NCBI RefSeq assembly: GCF_024721155.1
Contig: NZ_JAHVAP010000007.1
Location: forward strand, 186,001-250,000
From: Mucilaginibacter phenanthrenivorans
GTDB taxonomy: Bacteria; Bacteroidota; Bacteroidia; Sphingobacteriales; Sphingobacteriaceae
Direction: 5' to 3'
DNA: 64,000 nucleotides
Both the position numbers and the translations under genes were made by a program. Below are positions 51,860 through 60,977 of this stretch, piece after piece. The notes below the pieces were generated by a model. It saw only the letters and a list, made by a program, of their open reading frames with translations. It made no database searches and was not told the origin of the DNA. Numbering within the stretch: the stretch's first letter is position 1; every line of letters begins with the position of its first letter.

Positions 51860-54139
51860 TTAATGTCCCACCTTTTGTATAACTGTTCCAGCAGGATAAT
51901 ATTTAGCTGTTCCCATTTTAAACATTGACTTAATATCGCTGATAGCCAGTTCACCTACATAGCCATCCTTTTTGATAGCTTCGCCTACAACCGGGCGATA
52001 TTTGTTTTCGGCAACACAAAATGATACCGCAATAATATGTTTGCCTGGGCTATCCTTAATAGCAAACTTGTACGATTGCAAAGCCCTAACAGCTGCTTCG
52101 TCAAAGCCGTTGCCGGCGCTTTTTTCCACACTAACATTGCCTATCATCCCGTCGTTATCGAGGTTAAAGTTCAATACCACAACGCCCCCAGTAAGCGCCT
52201 TTTTGGCTTTTTCGGGATATTTTACGCTGTCGAGCATATAGTTATAAAATTGGTTGGCATACGGCGCATCCAGGTAGGATACCGCATCAAAAATATAGGC
52301 TAAACGGCTATGTCTGTCATTGGGATGAAAAAATTGGATAGTCATCGACGCAGCAGACGGAAAGGTATAGCCGTATTTATCCTTCAGCATTTTTAAATCG
52401 GCCGGGGTGCATTTGTTTTGAAAATACCAGATGCCCTCGCCATTTTTTTCATAAATTACAACTTTAGCAGACGCTGTGTTACCATTGTCGCCGGGGAAGC
52501 CAACGTTACTCTCGTCATACTCATATCCTTTGATGGTACGTGTCGCTGAATATTTGTAATTGGTTATAATCAATTCTCCTCCAAATTCAGGATCGTTGCC
52601 GAGCGAATCGGTTTTAAATATCGAATAATCACCAGTAAAAAAATATACGCCTATTTTTAAATTTTTACCAGGGTCGTCATTAACTATACCTTTATAGGCG
52701 TTAAACCCGTTTAGCGCCAGCGCATCCAGTTTGGCGCCCCCGCTTTTAACAACCCTCGCGTTGGTTATGCGGCGATCCTTGTCCAGCGCGAAGCCTACTT
52801 CTACCAGGCCGCCTTTTTCGTCTTTGGCCGAAGTATAATGGATATTGTTGCGTAAAAAATGATCCATAAGGTAATAACCGTCAACATTTACAACAGGCAA
52901 TATTGGTCGCCCATCCCTGGTAGTAAATTTTGCGCTGTCCGCAACTACTTCAACCTTGATGTTGTGGTTTTTGAGTAATGACAAGCTATCGGCCCTGGTA
53001 ATTGTTGCAGCCGTATAAGCGACTTTTTTGTTTTGCTGATCAACGGAAAGCTGATTAGTGATGGTACTTACTCCATTTTCTGTAATTTTTAAAAGTTTCG
53101 GTCTTGCTGTAAACCTGGCATTTAGCATAGCATATTTGCCAGGTGATTTTACGCCTGCAGGGGCAAGATCAACCCAACCATAATTTTTACTGAATAAAAG
53201 GGTAGAAGTGCATAATAACGCAGCGCAGATTGGAACAGCCACAAGGTACCTCAGCCTTGCCAAATTACCCGAACGTTGCTGATTTAGCATGATAATTCTC
53301 TTTTTTAGCAAGTTATAATTGAAAAATGAATTTGCAATTGACGTACCCCCTGCGCCATAAGCACTGTCTAACAAAAACGAAGCGTATGTTAATGTATCGC
53401 TTTCGTAAGCTGCGGTTTGCTCATCTGCAATATATTCATGTATGGTTTTTAAGCTGTTTTGTAAAAGGTAGACAAAGGGGTTAAACCAGTTAACAATCTT
53501 CAGCAATTCAAGCAATATAATATCGATCGAATGTTTTTGCCTGATATGTACCAGCTCATGCCTGATGATGGTGTTGGCTCCATGTATATCGGTGCTTATG
53601 AAAAGATAGTTGAAAAATGAAAATGCCACATCTGGTCCGTTCAAATAGACTATGCGGTATTTGCCTTCATTAACTGTTTGCTTATTATTGAACATTTTGA
53701 ACAATGTATAAAGTTTAATAAAAAGCATAAAAAATAAAACGGCTGCGCCAACAAGGTAGGCATATAATAAACCTTCCTGCCAGCTAAGATGCCGTGCGAG
53801 CACTGCCGGAGCTGCTGGCGAGGCCAGAGTAGGAGCCTGATAGTGGTACTGTTTGGCAACCGTTACCGCCGGGGAGATAACAGGAGGTATGGCTTCGGTA
53901 GCTGTAATTGCAGGAGCCGCAAACTTAACCGGGCTTAACGTACTCTCTGATTCAACAGGTTTAACCGACCTTAACGCGCTTACCTGCACAAGCGGCAGTA
54001 TAAAAGCAACTACGCAACTAAATATCAGGTAGACCCGGCTTAGCTGGTAGTGCGTGTTCCGATTTAAAAATAAGCAGTAGGCCAAATAAAATACGCCAAC
54101 GTATAAATTAGCTTCTGCAAGATAATACAGCACGTTCAT
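51860..54139 (-). CDS. BlaR1/M56-family membrane metallopeptidase with TonB-like C-terminal domain
   Basis: 759 aa. Four membrane helices around an M56 zinc peptidase: IIRHELVHIRQKHSIDI (HExxH type) and TIHEYIADEQT, near residues 190-245. A long extracytoplasmic part follows from about 320, with a TonB-C-like energy-transducer repeat at the end (GGVVVLNFNLDNDGMIGNVSVEKSAG). In such pairs the peptidase inactivates the BlaI repressor on an outside signal. The penicillin-binding sensor of true BlaR1 is replaced here. Overlaps blaI by 4 bp. Confidence 0.9.
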   Translation of the reverse strand: MNVLYYLAEANLYVGVFYLAYCLFLNRNTHYQLSRVYLIFSCVVAFILPLVQVSALRSVKPVESESTLSPVKFAAPAITATEAIPPVISPAVTVAKQYHYQAPTLASPAAPAVLARHLSWQEGLLYAYLVGAAVLFFMLFIKLYTLFKMFNNKQTVNEGKYRIVYLNGPDVAFSFFNYLFISTDIHGANTIIRHELVHIRQKHSIDIILLELLKIVNWFNPFVYLLQNSLKTIHEYIADEQTAAYESDTLTYASFLLDSAYGAGGTSIANSFFNYNLLKKRIIMLNQQRSGNLARLRYLVAVPICAALLCTSTLLFSKNYGWVDLAPAGVKSPGKYAMLNARFTARPKLLKITENGVSTITNQLSVDQQNKKVAYTAATITRADSLSLLKNHNIKVEVVADSAKFTTRDGRPILPVVNVDGYYLMDHFLRNNIHYTSAKDEKGGLVEVGFALDKDRRITNARVVKSGGAKLDALALNGFNAYKGIVNDDPGKNLKIGVYFFTGDYSIFKTDSLGNDPEFGGELIITNYKYSATRTIKGYEYDESNVGFPGDNGNTASAKVVIYEKNGEGIWYFQNKCTPADLKMLKDKYGYTFPSAASMTIQFFHPNDRHSRLAYIFDAVSYLDAPYANQFYNYMLDSVKYPEKAKKALTGGVVVLNFNLDNDGMIGNVSVEKSAGNGFDEAAVRALQSYKFAIKDSPGKHIIAVSFCVAENKYRPVVGEAIKKDGYVGELAISDIKSMFKMGTAKYYPAGTVIQKVGH

Positions 54140-54513
54140 TTCTTTTTGCGTTTAAGATCTGCTATCAGTTGGGTTAATTCATCCAGTTGGCGTAAATCCA
54201 GTTTCTTCTCGTCTGCAATAAACGATACCAAACTTTTGTACGAGTTGCTGAAATAGCCGCTCATCATCTTGTCGAATGTGAATTTCTTATACTCCGATTC
54301 GCTTACTAGTGGGAAATACATATGCACATTGCTGTATGCTTTGTGGCCGACAAAGCCTTTGCTTTCCAAAACCCGCACAACGGTTGATACCGTGTTATAA
54401 GCCGGCTTAGGTTCAGGCATCAGTTCGATGATATCTTTTACCATAGCCTCATTTAATTGCCATAATAATTGCATTACAGTTTCTTCTGCTTTGGTAAGTT
54501 CTTTGACAGGCAT
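54136..54513 (-). CDS. BlaI/MecI/CopY-family repressor
   Basis: 125 aa. Winged helix with LTKAEETVMQLLWQLNEAMVKDIIELMPEPKPAYNTVSTVVRVLESKGFVGHKAY, then a helical dimerisation tail (FADEKKLDLRQLDELTQLIADL type). Forms a repressor/protease pair with the downstream M56 protein. Its promoter shows overlapping ATAGTTT/AAACTAT palindromes, consistent with autorepression. Confidence 0.93.
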   Translation of the reverse strand: MPVKELTKAEETVMQLLWQLNEAMVKDIIELMPEPKPAYNTVSTVVRVLESKGFVGHKAYSNVHMYFPLVSESEYKKFTFDKMMSGYFSNSYKSLVSFIADEKKLDLRQLDELTQLIADLKRKKK

Positions 54514-54828
54514 GGTAACTATTTTTGTAGTTAACCAAATGTAAAAACTAATTTCATAGTTTACAAACTATTTTTATAGTTTTTTTCAAAAAATCGGAAG
54601 AATCAACGATGAGTTTTGTTTTTAAAAAGCAATACAATTGTTTCAATTTAAAAAGGGCGCTTAAACTTGTTTGTACTGTCTTAACTATAGTGGAACGTTG
54701 GGAACATGACAAAGGTGGTGGAACGGGGGAACCAATCGTTCCCGATCCGGTAGCCCCTGTCGTTTTGAGGAATAAATAAAATGTTCCTGCTTCCTGAATT
54801 ATTTAATAACAATACTGGAGTCCGTTGA
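54514..54828. other. 315-bp intergenic region upstream of blaI
   Basis: No gene found. It holds the palindrome array at 54516-54582 and, further on, a direct repeat of TGGAACG...GGGAAC (54691-54731) and a hairpin GGGAAC-CAATC-GTTCCC (54727-54743), which could be a weak terminator for the PNPOx gene on the minus strand although no U-run follows. Confidence 0.5.
54516..54582 (-). promoter_or_regulatory. BlaI-type operator array
   Basis: ATAGTTT-AC-AAACTAT (54556-54571) and AAACTAT-TTTT-ATAGTTT (54565-54582) share their middle arm. A further GTAACTA...TAGTTAAC copy lies at 54516-54532, next to the blaI start. The TANNNTA-like arms resemble half-sites of BlaI/MecI/CopY repressors. Confidence 0.6.
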
Positions 54829-55281
54829 CTAACTGTGCTCAAACCGGCCAGTCTTACTAATCAGCACTATCTTATATAAGATCAGGTCTAGCCTGGTGCC
54901 AACATCTTCTTCATTTTCGGCCAATCCGTGGGAAGTATGATTGATTGGTTTTTCAGCGAAGGGCATTATGCGGTGGGTCAGGGCCAAAATAGCCTGTTCC
55001 TTTTCCGCCATGTCGGTGATTTCCTCAAACCGACCCCAGGCTACCACGCTCTGCCAATTGAAAATGGTTTTGATCTCGTCCACCTGGAAACAAACACGGG
55101 GGTTCTTCCGCATCATTTCAACCTTTTTGCCGGGAGCACTGTGACTGATGATCTGTTTTCCATCATAAACATAGTTTACCGGCACAATATAGGGCAAGCC
55201 GTGGTCAGTGCAAGCAATACGGCCTGTGACTTGCTTTTTGAGCAAGTTTTCTATCTGTTCTTCGTTTAATTTACCTAACAT
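54829..55281 (-). CDS. Pyridoxamine 5'-phosphate oxidase-like flavin-binding protein (paralogue)
   Basis: 150 aa, clearly paralogous to the protein at 3133-3621: it shares MLGKL, GRIxC, YIVPVNYxYDG, VCFxVDxIKxIFNWQSV and a common C-terminal LILYKIVLISKTGRFE. Single PNPOx-like split barrel. Probably cotranscribed with the flavodoxin-like gene 26 bp upstream, which supplies a flavin-redox context, and so under the respiratory-type promoter at 55860. Confidence 0.85.
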   Translation of the reverse strand: MLGKLNEEQIENLLKKQVTGRIACTDHGLPYIVPVNYVYDGKQIISHSAPGKKVEMMRKNPRVCFQVDEIKTIFNWQSVVAWGRFEEITDMAEKEQAILALTHRIMPFAEKPINHTSHGLAENEEDVGTRLDLILYKIVLISKTGRFEHS

Positions 55282-55307
55282 CCTGCTATCTCCCTTTTGT
55301 TGTGCTT

Positions 55308-55841
55308 TTATTGCGTGCTTGTCACCAGTTCAGGGTTTAGGAAGGGCTCGGCCACTTCGATCAGATTGTCCAGGCATTTTTGATCTATGCCATCAAAACC
55401 ATTGTTCATAACCGCTTTCTTCCTGGGATCTTTTTCCAGCATGGCGCCCATTTTTAAAACGAGGCGGTCAATCAGTGACAATTTGGCAACGATGCACCTG
55501 CCGGGCAGGAAAAACACTTTAGTGCTTTTCCTGATCAGGGGATCGAGGTTGTTGTGCACCAATTGCTGTTGCTGGATCTTATCTTCGGCCGTCGTGCCGC
55601 AAACGATAAACAGGATAAGTTTTTTACTAGCCAGTAAGCCGAGGTTTTGCCTTAGCCACTTTCGTATAACCAGCTTGCCGACATACACTGAACTTCCCAC
55701 AATGACAAGATCATAACCTGCCAGTGCATCTGCCGTCGCGTCTTTGACCTTCAATGATGACAAGTGTAGTGATGAACCCAGCCACTGCGCATATTGCTCC
55801 GTGGCGCCATATTTACCCTGATAAATGATAATCCCCTTCAT
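55308..55841 (-). CDS. Flavodoxin-domain protein (HemG-like)
   Basis: 177 aa. Flavodoxin fold with FMN loop IIYQGKYGATEQYAQWLG near the N-terminus, VIVGSSVYVGKL and LILFIVCGTT, similar to the menaquinone-dependent protoporphyrinogen oxidase HemG group. If it is HemG-like it would oxidise protoporphyrinogen IX anaerobically, complementing the oxygen-independent HemN at 4.8 kb. I cannot tell this from a generic flavodoxin. Its promoter has the low-oxygen dyad at the -41.5 position. Confidence 0.8.
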   Translation of the reverse strand: MKGIIIYQGKYGATEQYAQWLGSSLHLSSLKVKDATADALAGYDLVIVGSSVYVGKLVIRKWLRQNLGLLASKKLILFIVCGTTAEDKIQQQQLVHNNLDPLIRKSTKVFFLPGRCIVAKLSLIDRLVLKMGAMLEKDPRKKAVMNNGFDGIDQKCLDNLIEVAEPFLNPELVTSTQ

Positions 55842-55859
55842 GGTACTGTTTTTCTCTTA

Positions 55860-55903
55860 CAAGTTTACACAGTATGCTGGCTTGACAAAATGACCCAGAT
55901 CAC
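55860..55903 (-). promoter_or_regulatory. CRP/FNR-type operator and -7 box for the flavodoxin/PNPOx pair
   Basis: Dyad ATGACCCAGATCAC at 55890-55903 (centre 55896.5) and minus-strand box TAAACTTG at 55860-55867, one mismatch to TAnnTTTG, ending 36.5 bp away. The leader is about 14 nt. It links this locus, 40 kb from the cco genes, to the same regulon. Confidence 0.6.
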
Positions 55904-56008
55904 GTCATGTCCTGATGGGAATCACCTCGGGGAATATTCTATAGAAAATAACACGATAACCAGGATAATCAGTTCCTCGTCATAATATCAAAGCGGATCA
56001 TGCTTTTA

Positions 56009-58189
56009 TCACTTAAAAGCCAGGCGTCCTTTTTTGCCGATAGAGGTAACCTTTTGATCCTTACCCAAAACTACCTTAATGGTTTTATAAACGTTTTTAC
56101 CGGCATAGTGGCCGGTTACGTTCCATGTTAATGTTTTGATTTTATCGCTCCAATAATAATCTGTTATTCTTGTATCGCTTCTAGTGTAATTGTAGGATAC
56201 CCCATCATCCTCTACCATTTTAAAGCTGCCGTTTTTTCCGGGATATATATGGATTTCAAGCGGGGTATCGGATGTCTGTTCCGAATATTGAATAACAGGA
56301 CCAATCGGAAGTATAGCACCCGCGCGCACGTAAACCGGGATCTCATCGAGCGCCTTATCAACCGAAATAGTTTTGGGGCCTTTGATCACATCGCCGGTGT
56401 AATAATCATACCAGGTATCGCCAGGTAAATATACATTTCGCTTGCCGCCTGCATTTAATACGGGTGCCGCTAACAAGCCTTTGCCTACCAGCCATTCATC
56501 CGTCATGTTGGCAACGGTTGTATCTGCCTGAAACTCCATTACCAGGGGCCGCATAATAGGAGAGCCGGTGTTGTAAGCTTCGTGACCGAGGCTATAAATA
56601 TAAGGCAACAACTGGTACCTCAGGTTCAGCGCCTTGCGCATAGCAGCTTCACCGTCGGTATCCCATAAATAAGGAAAACGGGGAGTTGTACCAATGTTGG
56701 AGTGAGCGCGCATTATCGGTAAAAATACCCCCGCCTGGAACCAGCGCACTAACATTTCTTTTGTCGGCGTTCCCTGGAAACCGCCGATGTCGCAAGAGCC
56801 GTAGTACATACCTGCCAGGCTGAAATTAAGCAGGTCCATGGGCACATTAACCAAAGAGGGCCAGGTTGAAGGAATATCGCCGCTCCAGGTGCTATAGCCC
56901 AAACGCTGATCGCCCGGGCTGAATGCCCGGTTAAGGGTAAAGTGGCGATAATTTGGCCGGGCCGATGCCAGCAAATCATATTGTGCTTTATTCCACCAGT
57001 AATAACAGGTGTAATATGATTCGCCCTCGTCGTCCCACCAGGCATCAACACCTGCTTTGATTAGTGGGCGGTTTCTTTCCTCATACCATTTTCGCAGGGC
57101 AGGACTGCTGAAGTTTAAATCGCGGTTATCAGTTTTCGGGCTGATCAGCCAACCGTTTTTCCTGGCTGTATCCAGCCTCGCCGCATTGCCCAGCCTCGGC
57201 TTGCGGATGCCAATAAATTTAAAGCCCTCGCTTTTTAAATTAGCTATTTGTTTGGCAGGAGAGGGGAATACTTTGGCGTTAAACGTAAAATCAGAAAATC
57301 CTTCCTTGCCTTCCTTTTTCACGGCATAGTCGGGGAGGGTGGTATACCATTCGAAGTCGAAAATAAACGCATCTACCGGCAATTTATGCGTGCGAAACTT
57401 AGTGGCAACATCTGCTACATAAGTGCTGTCGTCCCAGCCCCATTTGCTTTGCAGGTAACCAAATGCCCACCTCGGCGGCAGCTTGGGTTTTCCGGTAAGC
57501 TTCACATATCCACGTGCAGCGTCATACATAGTTTTTGCTGGCCATAGGTATAAATTTGCAGCCCTTCCGGAAAATTGCCAGGTTAAGGTCGCTTTATCCA
57601 CGGCCCGGTTCCAGGTTGCGGGTATATCATCATTTGAGGAGACGGCAAATGCACTGTAGCCCCTGCTATTCCAAAAATACGGAATGTCGGCGACGCCATT
57701 GCTGGCAGAAGAACCGGACTGATTTTTCTCAAGTTTTTTCGATGCGTTGTTCCCGGAGCCATAAAGCAAGCCTGCTGCCGTATGTGTAATTTGTATTGCT
57801 TTGCCTGTGGATGAAAAAGCACCATCACGGATAAGTATCCGGCCCGTTGCATCGTATAGAGACCATACCCCAGTTTTAGTATTGATCATCAATTTTCCAT
57901 ATGATGTTTTGATGCCGTAAGAGGGACGAGCGGAAATCACCGTAAACTGGGTGGTAGCTGTGTTGGTTCCGTCAATAAAAATACTTTTAATAGTGGATGG
58001 CGCTATTGAGTCGTTTAAGCTTAAACAAAATGCCGCATCCTTGGCTACCGATAGCCCAACCGACTGGTTTCCGGCTTTCACAAGTATTCCACGGGGAGTT
58101 TTAATTATTTGCGCATTGGCGATATAAATTGTTACTGATTGAAGTATGGCAGCCAGTAATAAAATCAGTTGTACTTTATTAGTTTTCAT
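56009..58189 (-). CDS. Glycoside hydrolase family 31, exported (alpha-glucosidase/xylosidase type)
   Basis: 726 aa. Signal peptide, then a beta-sandwich N-terminal domain and a GH31 (beta/alpha)8 barrel: DAFIFDFEWYTT, nucleophile candidate D387 in VDAWWDDEGE, and acid/base candidate D438 in GYSTWSGDIPSTW, followed by GMYYGSCDIGGFQG, HSNIGTTPRFPYLW and a C-terminal beta domain. Hydrolyses alpha-glucosides or alpha-xylosides in the periplasm; the substrate is not determinable. No SusCD partner adjoins it, so it may be a stand-alone enzyme. Confidence 0.93.
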   Translation of the reverse strand: MKTNKVQLILLLAAILQSVTIYIANAQIIKTPRGILVKAGNQSVGLSVAKDAAFCLSLNDSIAPSTIKSIFIDGTNTATTQFTVISARPSYGIKTSYGKLMINTKTGVWSLYDATGRILIRDGAFSSTGKAIQITHTAAGLLYGSGNNASKKLEKNQSGSSASNGVADIPYFWNSRGYSAFAVSSNDDIPATWNRAVDKATLTWQFSGRAANLYLWPAKTMYDAARGYVKLTGKPKLPPRWAFGYLQSKWGWDDSTYVADVATKFRTHKLPVDAFIFDFEWYTTLPDYAVKKEGKEGFSDFTFNAKVFPSPAKQIANLKSEGFKFIGIRKPRLGNAARLDTARKNGWLISPKTDNRDLNFSSPALRKWYEERNRPLIKAGVDAWWDDEGESYYTCYYWWNKAQYDLLASARPNYRHFTLNRAFSPGDQRLGYSTWSGDIPSTWPSLVNVPMDLLNFSLAGMYYGSCDIGGFQGTPTKEMLVRWFQAGVFLPIMRAHSNIGTTPRFPYLWDTDGEAAMRKALNLRYQLLPYIYSLGHEAYNTGSPIMRPLVMEFQADTTVANMTDEWLVGKGLLAAPVLNAGGKRNVYLPGDTWYDYYTGDVIKGPKTISVDKALDEIPVYVRAGAILPIGPVIQYSEQTSDTPLEIHIYPGKNGSFKMVEDDGVSYNYTRSDTRITDYYWSDKIKTLTWNVTGHYAGKNVYKTIKVVLGKDQKVTSIGKKGRLAFK

Positions 58190-58354
58190 TTTGAAAAATC
58201 AATTGCGGCTTGAGGCCCATTAGGTTCGGCTAATGTACAAGTAATTTGCTAAATCGATTTATCAAAATAAACTTTTTTACGTTAAATGCTGAGTCTTATG
58301 CCAGCATTACGCATTGAATTTAAAACGGGCAATGAAATGCAAACGTAGAAAGCC

Positions 58355-59638
58355 TTATTCGGCTTGCTGCTTCATTATTTTCCTGGCACCAAGCAAGGCT
58401 AGCAGCGTAACTGTTGAGGCTGCTGTAAGGTAATAGCCTACGTATGCAAGCCCGAACTTATGCGCCAATGTAGTGGCCAGGTACGGCGTAAGCGATGCGC
58501 CTAAAATACCGGCCAGCGTAAATGCGAGCGAAGCACCGGTATAACGCACCGATGGCGGAAAAATGCCGGCAAGCGCAGTTCCTATTGGTCCGTAGGTAAG
58601 CCCCATCAGGAACATGCCCAGCGACAGGAATATAGCCGTTATAAACAAACTGCCTGTGGTAAATAGAGGTGCGAAGACAATCCCGAATATCATAATTAAG
58701 ATGGTTGCTACAACAAGCATTTTGTTGCGGCCGTATTTGTCGGCCAGTACGGCCGAGAGAGGAATCCCCAAACCGAAGAACAGCATGGAGATCATTTGTA
58801 TGATCAGGAAATTGCTTTTGGGGTAGTGTAGCGCCGAGGTCCCCCAGCTTAGGGTGAACACCGTCATCAAATAAAATAGCAGGAATGTGGTTATAGTAGC
58901 TAGTGTACCTAGTGTTATGGCTGCAGTGTGTTTAACAAAAACATCAGCAAACGGCACTTTTGCGCGCTGGTCATTATCAATTATCTTCATAAATTCCGGT
59001 GTTTCGGATATTTTTAACCGTACATAAAGGCCTACCCAAACCAGCAACGCACTGGCAATAAATGGGATCCGCCAGCCATAGCTGATAAAATCGCCCTCGC
59101 TCATGGTTTTGCTCAGTATAAAAAAAGTACCGCTGGAGATCAGGAAACCTATGGGAGCGCCGAGCTGAGGAAACATTCCATACCAGGCTTTTTTGTCGGC
59201 AGGGGCATTTTCGGTAGCCAGTAACACTGCGCCGCCCCACTCGCCGCCCAGTCCCAAACCTTGCCCGAAACGAAAAATGGCCAGTAATATCGGGGCTGCA
59301 ATGCCTATGGAAGCATAGCCCGGTAAAAGCCCGATAGCAACTGTTGACGGTCCCATGGTTAATAACGCTGCAACCAGCGTGGCCTTACGCCCCTTACGAT
59401 CGCCAAAATGCCCGAATAAAGCCGCGCCCAATGGCCGTGCAAAAAAGGCCAGTGCAAAAGTGGCCAACGACTCCAGCGTAGCCGAAGTTGGATCAGCCGC
59501 AGAGAAAAATAACTTGGGAAAAACCAACACCGCAGCAGTGGCATAGATATAAAAGTCAAAAAATTCGATGGTGGTTCCGATGAGGCTTGCAGTAAGGATC
59601 CGGCTTACAGAATTTGCGGGGACAGGTTGCTGGTTCAT
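58355..59638 (-). CDS. MFS transporter of the metabolite:H+ symporter (MHS) family
   Basis: 427 aa, twelve predicted membrane helices. MHS-family signature GTTIEFFDFYIYATAAVLVFPKLFF, the loop motif GHFGDRKGRKATLV, and RFGQGLGLGGEWGGAVLLATENAP. Members (ProP, KgtP, ShiA) carry organic acids, betaines or shikimate with protons. Substrate unknown. Confidence 0.93.
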   Translation of the reverse strand: MNQQPVPANSVSRILTASLIGTTIEFFDFYIYATAAVLVFPKLFFSAADPTSATLESLATFALAFFARPLGAALFGHFGDRKGRKATLVAALLTMGPSTVAIGLLPGYASIGIAAPILLAIFRFGQGLGLGGEWGGAVLLATENAPADKKAWYGMFPQLGAPIGFLISSGTFFILSKTMSEGDFISYGWRIPFIASALLVWVGLYVRLKISETPEFMKIIDNDQRAKVPFADVFVKHTAAITLGTLATITTFLLFYLMTVFTLSWGTSALHYPKSNFLIIQMISMLFFGLGIPLSAVLADKYGRNKMLVVATILIMIFGIVFAPLFTTGSLFITAIFLSLGMFLMGLTYGPIGTALAGIFPPSVRYTGASLAFTLAGILGASLTPYLATTLAHKFGLAYVGYYLTAASTVTLLALLGARKIMKQQAE

Positions 59639-59712
59639 AGCTCAAACATATTAAATTTGAGCGAATGTGCAAATTGATGTTATGGAGATTAATTCAGCAG
59701 CATTTTGGGTAT

Positions 59713-59747
59713 AAAAAAGCCTCAAAGCTAACGATTTGAGGCTTTTT
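59713..59747 (-). terminator. Terminator after the ankyrin gene (GCCTCAA family)
   Basis: GCCTCAAA / TTTGAGGC (59719-59742) with flanking A- and T-runs; on the minus strand it lies about 50 bp after the ankyrin gene stop. Confidence 0.85.
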
Positions 59748-59797
59748 GGCCGGGCAGCAAATATGCAATGATGAAACACTTGTTCATTTCAATGATT

Positions 59798-60661
59798 TTA
59801 ATATTTTTCCAGATATTCTTTAGAATAATTATTTAAGTCTTCTTTCGGTATTTCTGAAGCTCTATAGTCCATCCCATTTCTTTTTAAGAAGTCAACTATT
59901 TGCAACTTCTTTTTATATTCTGCTGAACCTAATTCAAAATACCATTGTCGCATACCATCGGTGATATATTTATTTTGACCTTCTATAGTTTTATAAAGTA
60001 CCTTTTTGAATCCTGCGCCTTTACTTATCAAATAAATGACGATCTCCGGACGTCTGTATAAACCAGCTGCATCAACTGCTGACTCTAACAGACTACTTCC
60101 GTACTCATTTACCATATCTACTTTTGCTCCTGCATCAACTAATATTTTCATATAATCCAAGTCACCGGCCTCACAGGCAATCATTAAAGGTGTCCGCCTT
60201 GTCTTCTTTGGCCCGTTCTGCATTGCATTAGGATCGCCGCCATGTTTCAACAATAATTTTAGAAATCTTGGGTCTGAACCAGAAATTGGATTTTCCAGCT
60301 TTGCAGCTTCCATTAACGGAGAATCGCCGTACTCCGAGTCCTGCAAATTGGGATCGGCACCCAATTCCATCAGCGTTTTGGCCGATGGATAATTCATATT
60401 TGACACCGAAAGCCCTAGCAATGTTTGGCCGAAACGCTCCTCCCTGAAATCAATAAGATCTTTTTTCTTCTGTATCTCTTGTTTTATTTTTACCGTGTCG
60501 CCGTCTTGTACTGCCTTGGCAAGTTCCCAGGCAGGTGTCTCCTGAAAAAGGCGGTAATCGACACCTAACAGTGTACTTTTGTCAACTGACGAATCACGAC
60601 TTGTACATGCCGAAACAAGCAACGTGAAAACCCTAATATATACGTTCATTTTTTTATTCAT
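59798..60661 (-). CDS. Ankyrin-repeat lipoprotein
   Basis: About 287 aa from the ATG at 60661 (or 60649). A longer frame opens at 60793 but starts inside the terminator of the upstream gene. Lipobox LLVSAC, then four ankyrin units (FGQTLLGLSVSNMNYPSAKTLMELGADPN, DSPLMEAAKLENP...LLLKHGGDPN, RTPLMIACEAGDLDYMKILVDAGAKVD, SSLLESAVDAAGLYRRPEIVIYLISKGAGF). Possible extracytoplasmic protein-binding scaffold or immunity-type protein; no toxin-like partner adjoins it. Confidence 0.82.
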   Translation of the reverse strand: MNKKMNVYIRVFTLLVSACTSRDSSVDKSTLLGVDYRLFQETPAWELAKAVQDGDTVKIKQEIQKKKDLIDFREERFGQTLLGLSVSNMNYPSAKTLMELGADPNLQDSEYGDSPLMEAAKLENPISGSDPRFLKLLLKHGGDPNAMQNGPKKTRRTPLMIACEAGDLDYMKILVDAGAKVDMVNEYGSSLLESAVDAAGLYRRPEIVIYLISKGAGFKKVLYKTIEGQNKYITDGMRQWYFELGSAEYKKKLQIVDFLKRNGMDYRASEIPKEDLNNYSKEYLEKY

Positions 60662-60784
60662 TCTTCCAATAATACCTGAAACTGGATCAAGCGGAATATT
60701 TTTACGATATCCCACAGTATTCTGGTTAATCCAAAATAATTTTGAGTGTCTACAATCGAAATTACAATAATAAAGGAACAAAAA

Positions 60785-60812
60785 AAGCTTCAAATCTTTC
60801 GACTTGAGGCTT
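60785..60812 (-). terminator. Terminator after the VOC gene (GCCTCAA family)
   Basis: Stem GCTTCAA / TTGAGGC (one G-T pair) around ATCTTTCGAC. On the minus strand the A-run at 60779-60786 becomes its T-run. Located about 165 bp after the VOC-family gene stop. Confidence 0.75.
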
Positions 60813-60977
60813 CTGACTTTTTAAGAAGTAGCGGGAACCGGACTGAACTCGAGCTATTAGGTTAAAGATTTAGAAGTTTTATCAATTTTGTCTTTTCAGA
60901 CACGTAACCGGGTAAATATCAACTCGGCACCTACTGTCGAAATTCAGCAATGTTTATAGATCATGATAATTAATTGA

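Noticed and set aside
55794..55985. 63-codon plus frame opposite the flavodoxin promoter
   Set aside because: It runs across the predicted operator and start region of the flavodoxin gene; shadow frame.
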